Positions 1 to 6,411 of a DNA stretch of 12,032 bases are shown here, piece by piece. The first letter of the stretch is position 1, and the number at the start of each line of letters is the position of its first letter. A program made the translations under genes and the position numbers. The notes beneath the pieces are model-generated. The model made no database searches. It was not told the origin of the DNA and saw nothing but the letters and a program-made list of their open reading frames with translations. Origin of the DNA: Bacillota bacterium (GTDB lineage Bacteria > Bacillota > Clostridia > Oscillospirales > Acutalibacteraceae). Location of the stretch: contig JAEWUH010000196.1 in the NCBI GenBank assembly GCA_023397245.1, positions 1 through 12,032 of the forward strand, read 5' to 3'.

Positions 1-248
1 CTCAGATTCATGTAAGTGGACGGCTTTAAAAGCAGCACTTTTTTTCCGCTCACGGACGCAAAGCCGCAGAGCCCCTTGAACCGGATACGGTTTACATCCG
101 CGCCCGCTTTTTCGGCGATGTAGTCCAGCGCCATAAAGCCGGCGTTGTGCCGGGTGCCTTCGTACTTGCTGCCGGGGTTGCCGAGTCCCACGATAATATA
201 TTCCACCGGGCCTATGGGCTCGGCTTTTGAAAACGGATTTTTGAACAT
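1..248 (-). CDS. pth: Peptidyl-tRNA hydrolase, N-terminal part (cut by window edge)
   Basis: Peptidyl-tRNA hydrolase cleaves peptidyl-tRNAs released from stalled ribosomes so the tRNA can be reused. Reading leftwards from ATG at 248, the first 82 residues are visible and show the family signatures: YIIVGLGNPGSKYEGTRHNAGF (written here as YIIVGLGNPG then KYEGTRHNAG), including the catalytic His of the RHNAGF block, and KPSTYMNLS at the window edge. The family is usually about 190 residues, so more than half lies outside. The protein carries about 16 residues before the core (beginning MFKNPFSKAEP), slightly longer than the usual start. A GAGGT ribosome binding site sits 8 nt or so before the ATG. 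It lies about 100 nt downstream of prs, in the Firmicutes glmU-prs-pth order, without the ctc gene that sits between prs and pth in Bacillus subtilis. Confidence 0.93.
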   Translation of the reverse strand, partial: MFKNPFSKAEPIGPVEYIIVGLGNPGSKYEGTRHNAGFMALDYIAEKAGADVNRIRFKGLCGFASVSGKKVLLLKPSTYMNL

Positions 249-301
249 GGCTGTACCTCAAAATTCATATATGGGTTCCGAAAACTTGGATAAAGGAATA
301 T

Positions 302-327
302 GGCGGGATAGACATTTCTACCCCGCC
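302..327 (-). terminator. Hairpin between prs and pth
   Basis: Arms at 302-312 and 317-327 form an 11-bp stem (GGCGGGGTAGA with TCTATCCCGCC on the minus strand, one G-T pair) around a 4-nt loop. It lies 25 nt past the prs stop. The tract after it on the minus strand is only moderately T-rich (ATATTCCTTTAT), so it may attenuate rather than stop transcription into pth, or act in mRNA processing. Confidence 0.5.
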
Positions 328-351
328 TGCTTATTCAATTCATCAGGTTTA

Positions 352-1311
352 TCAGACAAACATGGGGGAAACCGGTTTGTCTTCGTAGATGCGCTCGATG
401 GCTTCCGCGAAGAGCGGAGCGACCGGCAGAATCGTAAAGTTCGGGAGTATTTTCTCCGGCGGCAGCTGGATGGTGTCGAGCAGGATCAGTTCCTTAATCA
501 CACTGGCCTTAATGCGGTCGATGGCCGGGCCGGAAAGCACGGCGTGTGTGGCGCAGGCGATCACTTCCTTGGCTCCGCCCTTTTCCACGATGGCGGCGGC
601 TGCGTTGCAGAGAGTACCGGCCGTATCGATCATGTCGTCAACAAGGATGACCTTTTTGCCCTTTACGTCGCCGATGATGTTCATGACCTCGCAGACGTTC
701 GCCTTCTGGCGGCGCTTGTCCACAATGGCGAGCGGGCAGCCGATGCGGGCGGCAAAGTTGCGCGCTCTGGTAACGGAACCGAGGTCGGGGGATACCACGC
801 AGTATTCATCAGTATTGTCTCCGACACGCTCCTTCAAGTGGGAGGAAAGCAGGGGCGCACCCAGCAAATGATCCACGGGAATGTTGAAAAAGCCCTGAAT
901 CTGCGCGGCGTGAAGGTCCATCGTAAGCACGCGGTCGGCGCCTGCGGTGGTAATCAGGTCGGCGCAGAGCTTTGCCGAAATCGGGTCGCGGGCTTTTGCC
1001 TTGCGGTCCTGTCTGGCGTAGCCGAAATACGGCATTACGGCGGTGATGCGGGCGGCGGAAGCACGTTTCATCGCGTCCACCATAATCAGCAGCTCCATCA
1101 GGTTGTTGTTGACCGGCGCGCAGGTAGACTGAACGATATAGCAGTCCGAACCGCGGACGGATTCAAACAGCGACATGGAGATTTCGCCGTCACTGAACGT
1201 TGTCACTTCGCTTTTGCCCATCGGAAGGCCCAGACACTCCGAAATCTGTTTTGCAAGGCGCGGGTTTGAGCTTTCACCAAAAATCTTAATGTCCTTGCCG
1301 TGAAAATTCAT
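352..1311 (-). CDS. prs: Ribose-phosphate pyrophosphokinase (PRPP synthase)
   Basis: Makes phosphoribosyl pyrophosphate from ribose 5-phosphate and ATP in the cytoplasm, the precursor for purines, pyrimidines, histidine, tryptophan and NAD. Counting from an upstream in-frame ATG at 1317, the protein shows FSDGEISM near residue 41, the ATP-binding loop region YARQDRKAKARDPISAK near 100, DLHAAQIQGFF near 134, and the PRPP loop VDDMIDTAGT at 226-235. Length (about 320) is normal for the class I bacterial enzyme. Two in-frame ATGs are available; AGGGGG is almost on top of the one at 1317 but 8 nt from the one at 1311, so 1311 is chosen (319 residues). It starts less than 30 nt after the glmU stop, so the two are co-transcribed. 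Confidence 0.97.
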   Translation of the reverse strand: MNFHGKDIKIFGESSNPRLAKQISECLGLPMGKSEVTTFSDGEISMSLFESVRGSDCYIVQSTCAPVNNNLMELLIMVDAMKRASAARITAVMPYFGYARQDRKAKARDPISAKLCADLITTAGADRVLTMDLHAAQIQGFFNIPVDHLLGAPLLSSHLKERVGDNTDEYCVVSPDLGSVTRARNFAARIGCPLAIVDKRRQKANVCEVMNIIGDVKGKKVILVDDMIDTAGTLCNAAAAIVEKGGAKEVIACATHAVLSGPAIDRIKASVIKELILLDTIQLPPEKILPNFTILPVAPLFAEAIERIYEDKPVSPMFV

Positions 1312-1337
1312 TTGCATATCCCCCTGTTTTTATTAAC

Positions 1338-2381
1338 TTATCTACGGCTGATAACCGAAAAAGGCGCAATGGCCTCGTTTGGCGAAATTTTTGAATTTTC
1401 GCAGTGAACCGAGTTTAGAACATTATGGTCACCGATAAAACTGTCCGTAACAAACGAATTCGGCCCAAGCGTGCATCCATGGCCTACCACTGTTTTCCCG
1501 CGCAGTATGGTGCCGGGTAAAATACAGGTGTCGCTTCCGATGGTTACATCCGGGCCGATCATTACGCCGTCGCGGCATGGAATTTCGATTCCGGCACGCA
1601 TATGCGCGGAAAGAATTTCCTCACGGGCTATGGAATTCAGTGCGTTCAGCTGCATACAGTCATTTGCGCCGAGCACAGCGTTTGAATTGCCGGTGATATG
1701 GGCGTTTGCCTTTTTGCCGCTTTCAATCAGGAGCTTAACGGCGTCGGTAAGGTAATATTCACCCTGAGCATTCTCGCTTTTTATCTGAAAAAGGATATCG
1801 ATCAAATCGTTCGTCTTGAACCAGAAAGCGCCGGAATTGATTTCACAGATGGCCTGTGTCGCGGGGTCGGCGTCCTTCTGCTCCACAATCGCGCTCACGC
1901 GGTGCGTCTGCGCGTCGCGTACAATACGGCCGTAGCCGGTCGGGTCGTCCAGAACGGCGGAAATCACCGTTACGGAATTCCCGTTTTCAATATGATCCTC
2001 CAACGCTTCTCCGATTACCTTGGAATCGACAAACGGAGCGTCGCCGTTTAAAATCAGTACGTTCCCGCCGCTGTGCTTCCTGAGAAAATCGGCGGCCATC
2101 ATCACCGCGTGCCCGGTTCCCTTCCGTTCCGGCTGGAGCACATGCTCCACGTCGGCGTGGGCGCGGTCGCGCGCATTCATCCGGCTTAAATAGTCTTCCA
2201 CACGTTCGTGCATATAACCGGTTACAACACAGATGGAGGAAACACCCGCATACTGTGCGGAATCGATTACCCACTGAAGCATGGGTTTAAACAGTACGGG
2301 AGAAAGCACCTTGGGGCGGTTGGACTTCATTCGTTTTCCCTCACCGGCCGCAAGAATGACTGCGCAGTTTTCTTCTGACAT
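1338..2381 (-). CDS. glmU: UDP-N-acetylglucosamine pyrophosphorylase, short GlmU lacking the acetyltransferase active site
   Basis: GlmU normally acetylates glucosamine 1-phosphate (C-terminal domain) and then couples GlcNAc-1-P to UTP (N-terminal domain) to make UDP-GlcNAc for peptidoglycan. The N-terminal nucleotidyltransferase is intact: LAAGEGKRMKS at 10-20, QPERKGTGHAV at 83-93, NGDAPFVD at 112-119, GYGRIVR at 149-155, EINSG at 180-184, GEYYLTDAV at 207-215 and GAND at 238-241. From about 270 there are left-handed beta-helix hexapeptides (IGPDVTIG and following), but the protein stops at 347 against the usual 450-460, before the region that in E. coli GlmU carries the acetyl-transfer residues. 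No remnant follows, since prs starts within 30 nt. ATG 2381 is chosen because the in-frame ATG at 2393 overlaps the GGAGGG ribosome binding site (2386-2391) itself. Confidence 0.88.
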   Translation of the reverse strand: MSEENCAVILAAGEGKRMKSNRPKVLSPVLFKPMLQWVIDSAQYAGVSSICVVTGYMHERVEDYLSRMNARDRAHADVEHVLQPERKGTGHAVMMAADFLRKHSGGNVLILNGDAPFVDSKVIGEALEDHIENGNSVTVISAVLDDPTGYGRIVRDAQTHRVSAIVEQKDADPATQAICEINSGAFWFKTNDLIDILFQIKSENAQGEYYLTDAVKLLIESGKKANAHITGNSNAVLGANDCMQLNALNSIAREEILSAHMRAGIEIPCRDGVMIGPDVTIGSDTCILPGTILRGKTVVGHGCTLGPNSFVTDSFIGDHNVLNSVHCENSKISPNEAIAPFSVISRR

Positions 2382-2501
2382 ATTACCCTCCATACCGAAA
2401 AAACAGCTTTGTATCTTTAGAGTTAAGAGAATGCGGCGTCCGGGCCGGAATCCCTTATTTTATATGAAACTGAATAATGCAAAACAGAAAAGCCAAAGAT
2501 A

Positions 2502-2549
2502 ACGGAAGGCGTCCCCGCAGAATCATTCTATGCAGGAGTGTGCCTTCGT
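2502..2549 (-). promoter_or_regulatory. Structured leader hairpin in the glmU 5' UTR
   Basis: On the minus strand an outer stem (ACG-AAGGC with GCCTT-CGT, one bulge; arms about 2541-2549 and 2502-2510) encloses CCTGC/GCGGG and AGAA/TTCT pairings. It begins a few nucleotides after the predicted start of transcription and is followed by a T-rich stretch (TTATCTTTGGCTTTTCTGTTTTG). This could be an attenuator or an mRNA-stabilising 5' hairpin. It matches no riboswitch class that I recognise. Confidence 0.35.
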
Positions 2550-2557
2550 GCACTTCT

Positions 2558-2585
2558 ATTATCTCATATCGGAAGGATTTTTCAA
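2558..2585 (-). promoter_or_regulatory. Promoter of the glmU-prs-pth unit
   Basis: On the minus strand TTGAAA (2585-2580), a 16-nt spacer and GATAAT (2563-2558) fit a housekeeping sigma-A promoter. Transcription would start near 2551 and leave a leader of about 170 nt before the glmU ATG. The rest of the 2382-2786 gap is AT-rich non-coding DNA holding this promoter, the leader hairpin and the divergent ppdK promoter; no gene is seen in it. Confidence 0.55.
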
Positions 2586-2698
2586 GACATAATTAAATTT
2601 TTGGTCATGTTTTGTTAAACATACTCTGTTTTCTACATCTTTCTTCGAAAATATTCAGTTGCTTTTATAAAAAAGATATAGCATTTGGCAATCTAATT

Positions 2699-2707
2699 TG
2701 ATATAAT
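2699..2707 (+). promoter_or_regulatory. Extended -10 promoter of ppdK
   Basis: TGATATAAT is a perfect extended -10 element (TGnTATAAT). No good -35 hexamer lies at the usual distance, which is typical of extended -10 promoters. Start of transcription would be near 2714, giving a leader of about 73 nt that ends with AGGAGGT (2772-2778). Confidence 0.6.
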
Positions 2708-2786
2708 ATCCTCTGAGCGATAAATGCAGAAAATATAAGATGATAACAAGCTCGTAAAAAAGAATATTTTTAGGAGGTAATTCTGA

Positions 2787-5426
2787 ATGTCCCACAAGTA
2801 TGTTTACCTGTTTTCTGAAGGAAACAAGGACATGAGAGAGCTGCTCGGCGGCAAAGGCGCCAATCTGGCAGAAATGACCAGAGCCGGCATGCCGGTTCCC
2901 CAGGGTTTCACCATCACCACGGAGGCGTGCACCCAGTATTACGATGACGGCCGCCAGATCAACGACGAGATCAAGGCGCAAATTTATGAATATCTCTCCA
3001 AAATGGAGGTAATCTGCAAAAAAAAGTTTGCGGATGTGGAAAACCCGCTGCTCGTTTCCGTACGTTCCGGTGCGCGTGCTTCCATGCCCGGCATGATGGA
3101 CACAATCCTGAACCTCGGCCTGAACGACACGGTTGTTGAGGGCCTTGCAAAGAAGACCAACAACCCGCGTTTCGCATACGACTCCTACCGCCGTTTCATC
3201 CAGATGTTCTCCGACGTTGTTATGGAGCTTTCCAAGAAGCGTTTCGAAGAGATCATCGACGCCAAGAAGGCGGAAAAGGGCGTTAAGATGGACACCGAGC
3301 TTGATACCGACGACATGAAGGACCTGGTCGTCCGCTTCAAGGCTTTCTATAAAGAGGAAAAGGGCGAAGACTTCCCGACCGACCCGAAGGTACAGCTGAT
3401 GGAAGCGGTCCGCGCCGTATTCCGTTCCTGGGACAATCCCCGCGCGAACGTATACCGCCGCATGAACGAAATCCCCTACGACTGGGGCACCGCCGTCAAC
3501 GTGCAGTCGATGGTATTCGGCAACTCCGGCAATAACTCCGGCACAGGTGTTGCGTTCACCCGTAACCCGGCTACCGGCGAAAAGGCATTGTTCGGCGAAT
3601 ATCTGATCAACGCACAGGGCGAAGACGTTGTTGCCGGCGTGCGCACTCCTTCCCCGATCAGCCAGCTTGAGAAAGACCTCCCCGAAGTTTACAGGCAGTT
3701 TGCAGATATTGCTACCCGCCTGGAGAAACATTATAAAGATATGCAGGACATGGAGTTTACCATTGAAGACGGCGAGCTCTTCATGCTCCAGACCAGAAAC
3801 GGCAAGAGAACCGCTGCCGCCGCTCTTAAGGTTGCGGTCGACCTCGTTGACGAAAAAATGATCGATGAGGAAGAAGCCGTACTGAGAGTTGAGCCGAAGC
3901 AGCTCGACGCTCTGCTCCACCCGCAGTTCGACGCGGTTGCGCTGAAGAAGGCCAAGGCAATCGGCAAGGGCCTCGCAGCTTCCCCGGGCGCCGCTTGCGG
4001 CAAGGTTGTCTTCTCTGCAGAAGACGCAAAAGAGTGGCATGACAGAGGCGAGAAGGTCGTTCTCGTCCGTCTGGAAACCTCTCCGGAAGATATCGAAGGC
4101 ATGGCAGTTGCACAGGGCATCCTGACCGTCCGCGGCGGTATGACCTCTCACGCTGCTGTTGTTGCGCGCGGCATGGGAACCTGCTGTGTATCCGGCTGCG
4201 GCGAAATCGTTGTTGACTACAGCGCAAAGCAGTTTACCCTCGCCGGCCTGACCATTAAAGAGGGCGACTATATTTCCATCGACGGCTCCACCGGCAACAT
4301 TTACGCCGAAGCCCTCCCGACCACGGCCGCTTCCATTTCCGGCGACTTCGACCGCTTCATGAAGTGGGCGGACGGTTTCCGCAAGCTCGAGGTTTACACC
4401 AATGCCGATACACCGAAGGACGCCAAGCAGGGCAGAGATTTCGGCGCACAGGGCATCGGCCTCTGCCGTACCGAGCACATGTTCTTTGAAGCAAACCGCA
4501 TTAAGGCGATGCGCGAAATGATCGTTGCCAAGACGACCGCAGAGCGCGAGAAGGCTCTTGCCAAGGTTATGCCTTACCAGCAGGGCGACTTTGAAGGCCT
4601 GTATGAAGTAATGGAAGGCCGTCCGGTTATTATCCGTTACCTCGATCCGCCTCTCCATGAGTTCCTCCCCACCAAGGAAGAGGATATCAAGGAAATCGCA
4701 GGCGAGCTGAATATCACCGTGGCAGACCTGAAGAACGTAATCGCAAGCCTCCACGAGTTCAACCCGATGATGGGTCACCGCGGCTGCCGTCTTGCCGTTT
4801 CCTATCCGGAAATCGCTGCAATGCAGACCACGGCGGTCATCAACGCGGCAATCTCCGTAAACAAGAAGCATCCTGAGTTCAACACCGAGCCCCGCATCAT
4901 GATCCCGCTCGTGGGCGAAGTAAAAGAGCTCAAGTTCGTTAAGGATATTGTTACTTCCACAGCCGATAAGATCATCAAGGATGCCGGCGTAGCGCTCAAG
5001 TACCAGGTTGGCACCATGATCGAAATTCCGCGCGCTGCCCTTACCGCCGATGAGATCGCCGGCGAAGCCGAGTTCTTCAGCTTCGGCACCAACGACCTCA
5101 CCCAGATGACCTTCGGCTTCAGCCGTGACGACGCCGGAAAGTTCCTTAACTACTACTACGAGAACAAGATTTATGAGTCCGATCCGTTTGCTCACCTTGA
5201 CCAGAACGGCGTAGGCAAGCTGGTTAAGATGGCTGTTGAAAACGGCAAGAAGACCAGACCGAACATCCACCTCGGCATCTGCGGCGAGCACGGCGGCGAC
5301 CCGACTTCCGTAGAGTTCTGCCATAACGTTGGCCTCAACTATGTATCCTGCTCACCGTTCCGCGTGCCGATCGCACGTCTGGCCGCTGCTCAGGCTGCTG
5401 TAAAAGAGAAGAGAGCCAAGAAATAA
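2787..5426 (+). CDS. ppdK: Pyruvate, phosphate dikinase
   Basis: Interconverts pyruvate, ATP and phosphate with phosphoenolpyruvate, AMP and pyrophosphate; in anaerobic clostridia it links glycolysis and gluconeogenesis and can run in the pyruvate-forming direction. The 879 residues match the family length. Visible in order: the N-terminal nucleotide-binding domain with GGKGANLAEM (21-30) and SVRSGARASMPGMMDT (91-106); the swivelling domain with GGMTSHAAVVARGMG (450-464), where His455 is the phosphocarrier; and the C-terminal barrel with GTMIEIPRAALTADEIA, FFSFGTNDLTQMTFG and GICGEHGGDP, whose Cys (about 832) is the acid/base residue. All catalytic residues are present. AGGAGG lies 9 nt before the ATG. 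Codon choice is strongly biased (GCC, GAC, AAG, GGC), as expected for a highly expressed gene. It is a single-gene unit with its own promoter and terminator. Confidence 0.98.
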   Translation: MSHKYVYLFSEGNKDMRELLGGKGANLAEMTRAGMPVPQGFTITTEACTQYYDDGRQINDEIKAQIYEYLSKMEVICKKKFADVENPLLVSVRSGARASMPGMMDTILNLGLNDTVVEGLAKKTNNPRFAYDSYRRFIQMFSDVVMELSKKRFEEIIDAKKAEKGVKMDTELDTDDMKDLVVRFKAFYKEEKGEDFPTDPKVQLMEAVRAVFRSWDNPRANVYRRMNEIPYDWGTAVNVQSMVFGNSGNNSGTGVAFTRNPATGEKALFGEYLINAQGEDVVAGVRTPSPISQLEKDLPEVYRQFADIATRLEKHYKDMQDMEFTIEDGELFMLQTRNGKRTAAAALKVAVDLVDEKMIDEEEAVLRVEPKQLDALLHPQFDAVALKKAKAIGKGLAASPGAACGKVVFSAEDAKEWHDRGEKVVLVRLETSPEDIEGMAVAQGILTVRGGMTSHAAVVARGMGTCCVSGCGEIVVDYSAKQFTLAGLTIKEGDYISIDGSTGNIYAEALPTTAASISGDFDRFMKWADGFRKLEVYTNADTPKDAKQGRDFGAQGIGLCRTEHMFFEANRIKAMREMIVAKTTAEREKALAKVMPYQQGDFEGLYEVMEGRPVIIRYLDPPLHEFLPTKEEDIKEIAGELNITVADLKNVIASLHEFNPMMGHRGCRLAVSYPEIAAMQTTAVINAAISVNKKHPEFNTEPRIMIPLVGEVKELKFVKDIVTSTADKIIKDAGVALKYQVGTMIEIPRAALTADEIAGEAEFFSFGTNDLTQMTFGFSRDDAGKFLNYYYENKIYESDPFAHLDQNGVGKLVKMAVENGKKTRPNIHLGICGEHGGDPTSVEFCHNVGLNYVSCSPFRVPIARLAAAQAAVKEKRAKK

Positions 5427-5440
5427 TTTTACCTCCTAAA

Positions 5441-5496
5441 ATCTTCGAAAAGATGATGAGCCCGGGATCTGCTGAAAAGCGGTTCCCGGGCTTTTT
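5441..5496 (+). terminator. ppdK terminator (tandem hairpins)
   Basis: A small hairpin ATCTT-CGAA-AAGAT (5441-5454) is followed by a strong stem AGCCCGGGA (5459-5467) with TCCCGGGCT (5484-5492) and a TTTTT run to 5496. This is a clear Rho-independent terminator directly after ppdK. Confidence 0.9.
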
Positions 5497-5515
5497 ATGC
5501 AAAGAGTTCTGAATC

Positions 5516-5544
5516 TTGCATTGTTTCATAAGATTCAGTATAAT
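5516..5544 (+). promoter_or_regulatory. Promoter of the 5580 membrane-protein gene
   Basis: TTGCAT (5516-5521), a 17-nt spacer and TATAAT (5539-5544) form a good sigma-A promoter between the ppdK terminator and the next gene. Start of transcription is predicted near 5551, about 30 nt before the ATG. Confidence 0.7.
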
Positions 5545-5579
5545 AAGTATATTGAAATAAACAATCAGCGGGTGATACG

Positions 5580-6041
5580 ATGAATAAAAAGCAGGTCAAA
5601 ATTATAGTGGTGTTTCTGCAGGCGTTTCTGGTAGGCGCCATGTTTCTGCCCGCGGGCAGGATTATCGAAGGTGCGGGGCAGGGGGACTCTTCACTGAGTG
5701 TATTCGGAATGATTCAGCGCTACGCGGGCATGGGATTTTCGGACGACGCCAGATTTTTTATGATCTTCGCGTGTATCTTCCCTGTGGCAATCGTATGCTG
5801 CATCCTGTTTCTTAAGGAACGCATCAATTTTGGTTCGGCGACAATTCTGAGCGCGTTTTACGCCTGTGCGTCTGCCTGCTTTTTCAGCGCGTCCAGAACC
5901 AAGCTGGTGGATTACGCGACCATGACTGTTTTGCCGTACATCATTGTATTTGTCTCGCTCGTTTCCATGATGATCCAGATCCTCGGCTTTTTCTACGCCG
6001 CACCGAACAGTGCCGATAAAAGCGGGGACGCAAAGGGTTGA
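5580..6041 (+). CDS. Small four-helix membrane protein of unknown function
   Basis: I do not recognise a family. The 153 residues suggest four membrane segments at roughly 7-24, 58-78, 86-104 and 114-140. A short extracytoplasmic or cytoplasmic loop rich in Gly and Ser (28-45) lies between the first two, and a charged tail (SADKSGDAKG) ends the protein. Several cysteines fall within the second and third segments. The ribosome binding site is GGTGAT (5571-5576), which pairs with the 3' end of the 16S anti-SD region, close to the ATG. It has its own promoter and stands between two terminated units, so the context gives no functional hint. The reading frame is supported by the promoter, start signal and consistent hydrophobicity. 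Confidence 0.75.
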   Translation: MNKKQVKIIVVFLQAFLVGAMFLPAGRIIEGAGQGDSSLSVFGMIQRYAGMGFSDDARFFMIFACIFPVAIVCCILFLKERINFGSATILSAFYACASACFFSASRTKLVDYATMTVLPYIIVFVSLVSMMIQILGFFYAAPNSADKSGDAKG

Positions 6042-6058
6042 ATGTTTAAGATTATTAA

Positions 6059-6087
6059 TTGACAATGGGCGGGCAGTATTCTATAAT
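6059..6087 (+). promoter_or_regulatory. Perfect consensus promoter of tRNA-Arg
   Basis: TTGACA (6059-6064), exactly 17 nt, then TATAAT (6082-6087): both hexamers match the sigma-A consensus fully. Start of transcription is near 6094, about 20 nt before the mature tRNA. GGGCGG (6067-6072) in the spacer and CCGCCC (6101-6106) form a dyad around the -10. Confidence 0.88.
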
Positions 6088-6114
6088 AGTTAAGTTGCAT
6101 CCGCCCGAATATCT

Positions 6115-6191
6115 GTCTCCGTAGCTCAGCTGGATAGAGCGTTCGCCTCCTAAGCGAAAGGCCGCGCGTTCGAATCGCGCCGGGGACGCCA
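6115..6191 (+). tRNA. tRNA-Arg, anticodon CCT
   Basis: A complete cloverleaf can be folded. The acceptor stem is GTCTCCG (6115-6121) with CGGGGAC (6181-6187), the D arm is GCTC/GAGC, and the anticodon stem is TTCGC/GCGAA (6142-6146 and 6154-6158) around the loop CTCCTAA. The anticodon CCT is at 6149-6151. The T arm is GCGCG/CGCGC with loop TTCGAAT. The discriminator is G and CCA is encoded (6189-6191). It reads the AGG arginine codon. Confidence 0.97.
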
Positions 6192-6199
6192 CCAGACTG

Positions 6200-6236
6200 A
6201 GTCTGGACGCAATTCGCGTTCGGACTCTTTCCTTTC
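6200..6236 (+). terminator. Terminator after tRNA-Arg
   Basis: AGTCTGGACGC (6200-6210) pairs with GCGTTCGGACT (6216-6226) over 11 bp, with two G-T pairs and a 5-nt loop, followed by CTTTCCTTTC. A competing small hairpin, CCAGA/TCTGG, overlaps its left arm. The T-tract is interrupted, so strength is uncertain. Confidence 0.6.
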
Positions 6237-6286
6237 ATTGATACCCTGACGCTCGCGTTTATGGCCTGCGTCATTACCGGGCAGAT

Positions 6287-6353
6287 AGCACATTTTAAAA
6301 GGCCATATGCCGGATTTAAAACCTGCATATGGCTTTCTCTTATTTTATGTGCT
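6287..6353 (+). terminator. Nested palindrome with bidirectional terminator character
   Basis: An inner stem GCCATATGC (6302-6310) with GCATATGGC (6325-6333) is followed by TTTCTCTTATTTT on the plus strand and by CTTTTAAAAT on the minus strand, so it could stop transcription both ways. An outer pair, AGCACAT (6287-6293) with ATGTGCT (6347-6353), encloses it and touches the next promoter. A further small hairpin, TGACGC/GCGTCA (6247-6273), precedes it. No gene is seen between the tRNA and 6412. Confidence 0.5.
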
Positions 6354-6358
6354 ATGAT
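6350..6358 (+). promoter_or_regulatory. Possible extended -10 promoter of the CPBP-tadA pair
   Basis: TGCTATGAT fits the extended -10 form TGnTATAAT with one change, 54 nt before the CPBP start codon. No convincing -35 is present. TGTTAATAT further downstream is an alternative. Confidence 0.3.
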
Positions 6359-6411
6359 ATATGGGAATATCGCAGTTATCCTGTTAATATAAAAATCAAA
6401 GGAGAGCATTC

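Noticed and set aside
145..1269. Open frame of 374 codons on the plus strand over prs and pth
   Set aside because: It is antisense to two clearly recognised genes and has no family motif or ribosome binding site.
2655..5324. Open frame of 889 codons on the minus strand, antisense to ppdK
   Set aside because: It is a by-product of the strong codon bias of ppdK, which rarely creates stops in the matching antisense frame. ppdK has every catalytic motif and the correct length; the antisense protein shows no recognisable domain and no proper start signal.
5419..5445. AGGAGGT read on the minus strand as the ribosome binding site of a leftward gene
   Set aside because: No start codon in a usable frame follows, and the strand is antisense to ppdK. 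The sequence is of more interest as a complement of the ppdK ribosome binding site.
6115..6191. tRNA-Arg as an integration site for a mobile element
   Set aside because: No repeated copy of the tRNA 3' end, no integrase and no phage-like gene is seen in the window.
5993..6409. Minus-strand frame of 138 codons containing GAIRTRGLSLRRRTLYPAEL
   Set aside because: This is the well-known spurious translation of the antisense strand of a tRNA gene, here tRNA-Arg.
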